From: Treponema sp. UBA4267
GTDB taxonomy: Bacteria > Spirochaetota > Spirochaetia > Treponematales > Treponemataceae
NCBI GenBank assembly: GCA_002395155.1
Contig: DGWD01000029.1
Location: 59,655-123,654, forward strand
Reading direction: 5' to 3'
Length of the DNA stretch: 64,000 nucleotides
How positions within the stretch are numbered: position 1 is the stretch's first letter; each line of letters starts with the position of its first letter. Shown here one piece after another: positions 61,273 through 64,000 of this stretch. The translations under genes were made by a program, and so were the position numbers. Below the pieces are notes generated by a model, which was given only the letters and a program-made list of their open reading frames with translations, searched no databases and was not told where the DNA came from.

Positions 61273-62568
61273 TTAGAATTTATATTCTGCTTTTATGTAA
61301 ATTGTACTCAAATCCTTGTAGTTTCCGTAAGTACCATTTTTTTCAGGTCCAGGGATAAAGGCAAAAAGGCCTGCAGAAAGTCCAATCTGATCAGAAAGAC
61401 TGTAGGCTGCTTCAAAGGAAATTGCAGAGTCAAAGTAGTTCCAGCCGATTAATCCGCTCAAAGACAATTCCAAAGTTTCGTTTAAGAAGGACTTTGAAAT
61501 GCTGAGGGTAGAGCCGTGCTGGTAGGCCTTTTCACGGTCAAGATTATCTGACTTATTAAAGATGTAGTCACAGTAGTACTGGGCTGTAATGGTCCATCCG
61601 TTTGGCATCCAGTCAATGCCCGCAAGTCCCATTATCTGATGCTGTTTGATGGAGGTCTCGCCGCCTGCAAGAATAGATGTTGCGGAGCTTTGCATTTGTC
61701 TTTCTGGGAAGTAAGCTCCTTCTGCTCTTATTACAAGCTCTCCAATTGGGAAGGCTGTATCAAGACCAATCATTGCCATTCTCTTGTAAGAACCGTTTAC
61801 GGTGATTGATTGTGGGATTGAGTAGACATTTGGATTATTTCCTGTATAAGACAAAGTTGGAGTCTTTTCAAAACCATAAAAACCATAGAGAGAAATGTCA
61901 AAGGCAGAAAAATATCCGCTGGCCTTTAAGGCGTATTCCCCGTTTTCTATTTTAAGCTCAGGGTTGGTAATAGAGCCAATTGAAATTGCTACAGTTTGAT
62001 TAATGTTGTAGGCAGGAATAGAAATTGTATAAGAGCTTGGTATAACGTATTTTTTCAAAGGATTTGAGTCATCCAAAGGAAGACTTGTTCCTCTGAAAAA
62101 AGGAATCCACATTGCATCTACTGTAAAAGAATTTCCGTAAAGGGAGAGTCTAAGGGCATCTACTCCAAGCGAAGAATCATCATTAAAGAGGGATGTAGAA
62201 TCTTCAGGGAATACGCAGTTGGTAATATTTACTCCATCCGCTTTTCCCCAGGCCCACTTCTGGCGGCCAATTCTTAATCCCCAAAGGCTGTCGGAATAAT
62301 CTATGTAGGCTTCGTTTATGGACCAGTCCAAATTAAACTGAGTAAAGTCGTAGCCGATAGAGGCTTCTACAAAGGCTGTAGATTTGTCCATATAAGCTTC
62401 TATTCCGCCTGTAAAGTCTATTTTTCCAAGGTCAAAGTCCCAGGCTTCGCTGGTCCAGGGAGCGGTCAGACCCCAGGCGGTGTTAAGGTCACCGGAGAAG
62501 GTAACTTCCTGGGCAAAAAGACCTGCAGCGAGCAGAATACTAGCAATGCTTAAAAGTAATTTTTTCAT
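61273..62568 (-). CDS. Outer-membrane beta-barrel protein
   Basis: 431 residues from the ATG at 62568, with a signal peptide (MKKLLLSIASILLAAGLFAQ). The mature part alternates hydrophobic and polar residues with many aromatic strand ends (WGLRIGRQKWAWGKADGVNI) and ends in IYIKAEYKF, whose final Phe is the outer-membrane insertion signal. It is about the size of a porin or DUF1302-type partner. It follows the LolA-like gene closely and lies in the same run as the MMPL transporter gene. Confidence 0.82.
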   Translation of the reverse strand: MKKLLLSIASILLAAGLFAQEVTFSGDLNTAWGLTAPWTSEAWDFDLGKIDFTGGIEAYMDKSTAFVEASIGYDFTQFNLDWSINEAYIDYSDSLWGLRIGRQKWAWGKADGVNITNCVFPEDSTSLFNDDSSLGVDALRLSLYGNSFTVDAMWIPFFRGTSLPLDDSNPLKKYVIPSSYTISIPAYNINQTVAISIGSITNPELKIENGEYALKASGYFSAFDISLYGFYGFEKTPTLSYTGNNPNVYSIPQSITVNGSYKRMAMIGLDTAFPIGELVIRAEGAYFPERQMQSSATSILAGGETSIKQHQIMGLAGIDWMPNGWTITAQYYCDYIFNKSDNLDREKAYQHGSTLSISKSFLNETLELSLSGLIGWNYFDSAISFEAAYSLSDQIGLSAGLFAFIPGPEKNGTYGNYKDLSTIYIKAEYKF

Positions 62569-62578
62569 AAGCAATCTC

Positions 62579-63370
62579 TTATCTGATACGGCCTTTCTCA
62601 AGGGCTGCTACTGTAAAGAGGGAGTCGTCAATGTCATCTGCATTGTAAATAATTTCTTTACTTTCAATGAGAGACCAAGTGCCCGACTGAACGTTTTCCA
62701 TCTTCATCTTCTGGGCTGTAGTAAAGCCGTCAATTGTTGTAAAGTCTGTGCAGGTAAGAACTCTATGCAGCTGGTCCTGGCGGTCAAAAAATTCACATTT
62801 TTGCATAATGTAGTTGGCCTTTGAAATGTAAGAAATGTAACGAGGATCTTTTTCTGTTCCTTTTTTACTCTTGCATTCAACCTTGTAGCAGTCAACTCCG
62901 TTTACAGCTTCTTCTCCAAGCAGGGTGTAGTCGTAATCATTAAGACTGCGCTCTCCCATATCCTGGTAAGTAAAATCTGTTCCCATAAAAGAACCTTCAC
63001 TTTCAGAACCACTTGAAGCAATACGGCGGGTCTTTTTCATAGCAGGCATATAAAGCCAGTTGTCAGCATCTTTTTTATTTCCGCTGGCGTCTTCTGCGTA
63101 TTCAAACATAAGGTAACCAACTCCAGCAACATCCTTTGGAGTGGTAAAAACGATTACTTCCTTAGAAACATCGCCGAAATCCTTAGACTTCATAATAACT
63201 TCGCGGATACGGTCTGAACCCTTTTTAGAATGAATTGTCAAAGTTGCCTTAGATGATGAAGTTTTAGGTTCTGGAACTTCCTGAGCCTTTTTCATAATGT
63301 CGTAGCCGGATTGTGCACTAAGTGCAGAAACCATAAGAATTGTAGAAATCATTGATAAAATCTTTTTCAT
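62579..63370 (-). CDS. Outer-membrane lipoprotein-sorting-like protein (LolA fold)
   Basis: 263 residues with a signal peptide ending ALSAQSG (cleavage near residue 20). The mature part has the PF17131-type blocks ATLTIHSKKGSDRIREVIMK, GVGYLMFEYAEDASGNKK, NWLYMPAMKKTRRIASSGSE and FMGTDFTYQDMGERSLNDYD. Proteins of this kind occur with MMPL/RND exporters, as here, and probably carry lipid through the periplasm. The gene overlaps nothing but sits 10 bases before the barrel gene. Confidence 0.88.
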   Translation of the reverse strand: MKKILSMISTILMVSALSAQSGYDIMKKAQEVPEPKTSSSKATLTIHSKKGSDRIREVIMKSKDFGDVSKEVIVFTTPKDVAGVGYLMFEYAEDASGNKKDADNWLYMPAMKKTRRIASSGSESEGSFMGTDFTYQDMGERSLNDYDYTLLGEEAVNGVDCYKVECKSKKGTEKDPRYISYISKANYIMQKCEFFDRQDQLHRVLTCTDFTTIDGFTTAQKMKMENVQSGTWSLIESKEIIYNADDIDDSLFTVAALEKGRIR

Positions 63371-63389
63371 ATATTCACTCCTTTTTTAT

Positions 63390-63523
63390 TAGGTTTTAGG
63401 TTCTAGGTTTTAGGGGCGTTGCGGGGATGTGCCCCGCTAGAGAGGGTGGAGAGCAACGAAGTGCGAACCAGGGGGAGACTTCCCCCTTCCATCCTATCAC
63501 CTATCACCTAGAACCTAGCACCT
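63390..63523. repeat. GC-rich structured interspersed repeat (copy B) with inverted ends
   Basis: A GC-rich core (63411-63488) with GCGGGG-ATGTG-CCCCGC (63421-63437) and GGGGGA/TCCCCC (63471-63486) hairpins is bounded by AGGTTCTAGGT-type sequences in opposite orientation (63390-63412 and 63494-63523; I count 19 of 23 matching positions). It separates two same-strand genes. Its left end matches copies A (9.2 kb) and C (16.1 kb). It looks like a small non-autonomous or REP-type element. Confidence 0.6.
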
Positions 63524-64000
63524 TATTTCTCCTTGCCAAAAGGCTTAGTTATAAACAGCAAAACTGGTGTAATTGTGTAGTCGGCAATCAAGGCACTGCC
63601 CAAACCGATAATTGAAAGCCAGCCTAAACGAACCAGACAAGTCATTGAGCTTGTAAGGAAGATTAAGAACATGGCACAGAGGATAACCGTTGTCATAATC
63701 ATAGTTTTTCCAATTTCGCGGTAAGAGGCTAAAACTGCGGTTCTGTAGTCTCCAGTTAATTCCCAGTGGTATTTGATATGGTTTGTAAAGTGGATAGTGT
63801 CGTCAACGGCAATACCAAGAATCATTGGCATAATCATTGCTGTAATCATATCCAGATTCCAGCCAAGATAGCCCATAAGACCACCAATCAGAATAATTGG
63901 AACAACGTTTGGAATCATTGCGATTAAGCCAGTACGGAAGGAAGTAAAGGCAATAATGAGCAGAACAAGGATGATGAGGAGGGAAACTCCAATTGAGCGG
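63523..64000 (-). CDS. MMPL/RND family exporter, C-terminal part
   Basis: The frame is open from the right edge to 63523, at least 158 residues, so the start is outside the window. It shows the last membrane block of MMPL/RND exporters: MIPNVVPIILIGGLMGYLGW, then ITAMIMPMILGIAVDDTIHF with the Asp pair in the proton-relay segment, and closing helices VLLFITKPFG. With the LolA-like and barrel proteins downstream it should form a lipid-export cluster through the inner membrane and periplasm. Confidence 0.88.
   Translation of the reverse strand, partial: RSIGVSLLIILVLLIIAFTSFRTGLIAMIPNVVPIILIGGLMGYLGWNLDMITAMIMPMILGIAVDDTIHFTNHIKYHWELTGDYRTAVLASYREIGKTMIMTTVILCAMFLIFLTSSMTCLVRLGWLSIIGLGSALIADYTITPVLLFITKPFGKEK

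Overview
The window looks like a chromosomal stretch of an anaerobic, sugar-using spirochaete, most likely a host-associated Treponema. The base composition is AT-rich. The gene set fits: oxygen-independent ribonucleotide reductase (NrdDG), cytoplasmic xylose isomerase, an M18 aminopeptidase, many c-di-GMP and chemotaxis proteins, and glutamine-dependent NAD synthase. The genus call is inference from gene content; there is no rRNA gene here to confirm it.

Layout. 0-6.4 kb: secreted proteins, M18 aminopeptidase, an orphan DhaM-like protein, a split chromate transporter, an SGNH esterase and a TatD hydrolase. 6.4-19.0 kb: a thiamine ABC transporter (thiB-thiP-thiQ) behind a TPP riboswitch, split by a ~9.3 kb accessory island between thiP and thiQ. 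The island holds an AAA ATPase, ASCH and GNAT genes, hsdS remnants, a PD-(D/E)XK nuclease candidate, a RelE-type toxin-antitoxin pair, a damaged ORF6N gene and several gene fragments. 19-28 kb: hsp20 with a consensus sigma-54 promoter, a multi-hairpin intergenic array, a TetR/amylase pair, patatin, an EAL protein, a candidate small RNA and a zinc/manganese-type ABC operon whose ATPase is fused to a DUF1893 domain. 28-39.8 kb: arginase, a chemoreceptor, a fused PyrK-PyrD, NrdDG with NrdR-like boxes, a decayed umuDC, an rRNA methyltransferase and a MIF-type tautomerase.

39.9-42.8 kb is the most striking block: a complete plasmid-type replicon (ParA, a probable ribbon-helix-helix partner, a RepA-family initiator, ten 19-bp iterons and a perfect DnaA box) sitting among housekeeping genes. 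It is either an integrated plasmid or a sign that this replicon is a chromid. 42.8-64 kb: SdpI-like protein, CHASE-GGDEF-EAL protein, nadE, apbE, xylA, Rrf2 regulator, a CUT1 sugar ABC transporter lacking its ATPase, MATE efflux, a LacI-sensor/GGDEF fusion, LD-carboxypeptidase, UvrD-type helicase and a porin-like/LolA-like/MMPL cluster running off the right edge.

Two themes recur. First, several genes have a -10 box only 6-9 bases before the start codon, so their mRNAs should be leaderless or nearly so. Second, the palindrome GTTAG-N6-CTAAC occurs twice before xylA and once before pyrKD, suggesting a shared regulator. Carbohydrate use (xylA, sugar ABC, amylase, esterase) and c-di-GMP signalling (three proteins) are the main functional threads.
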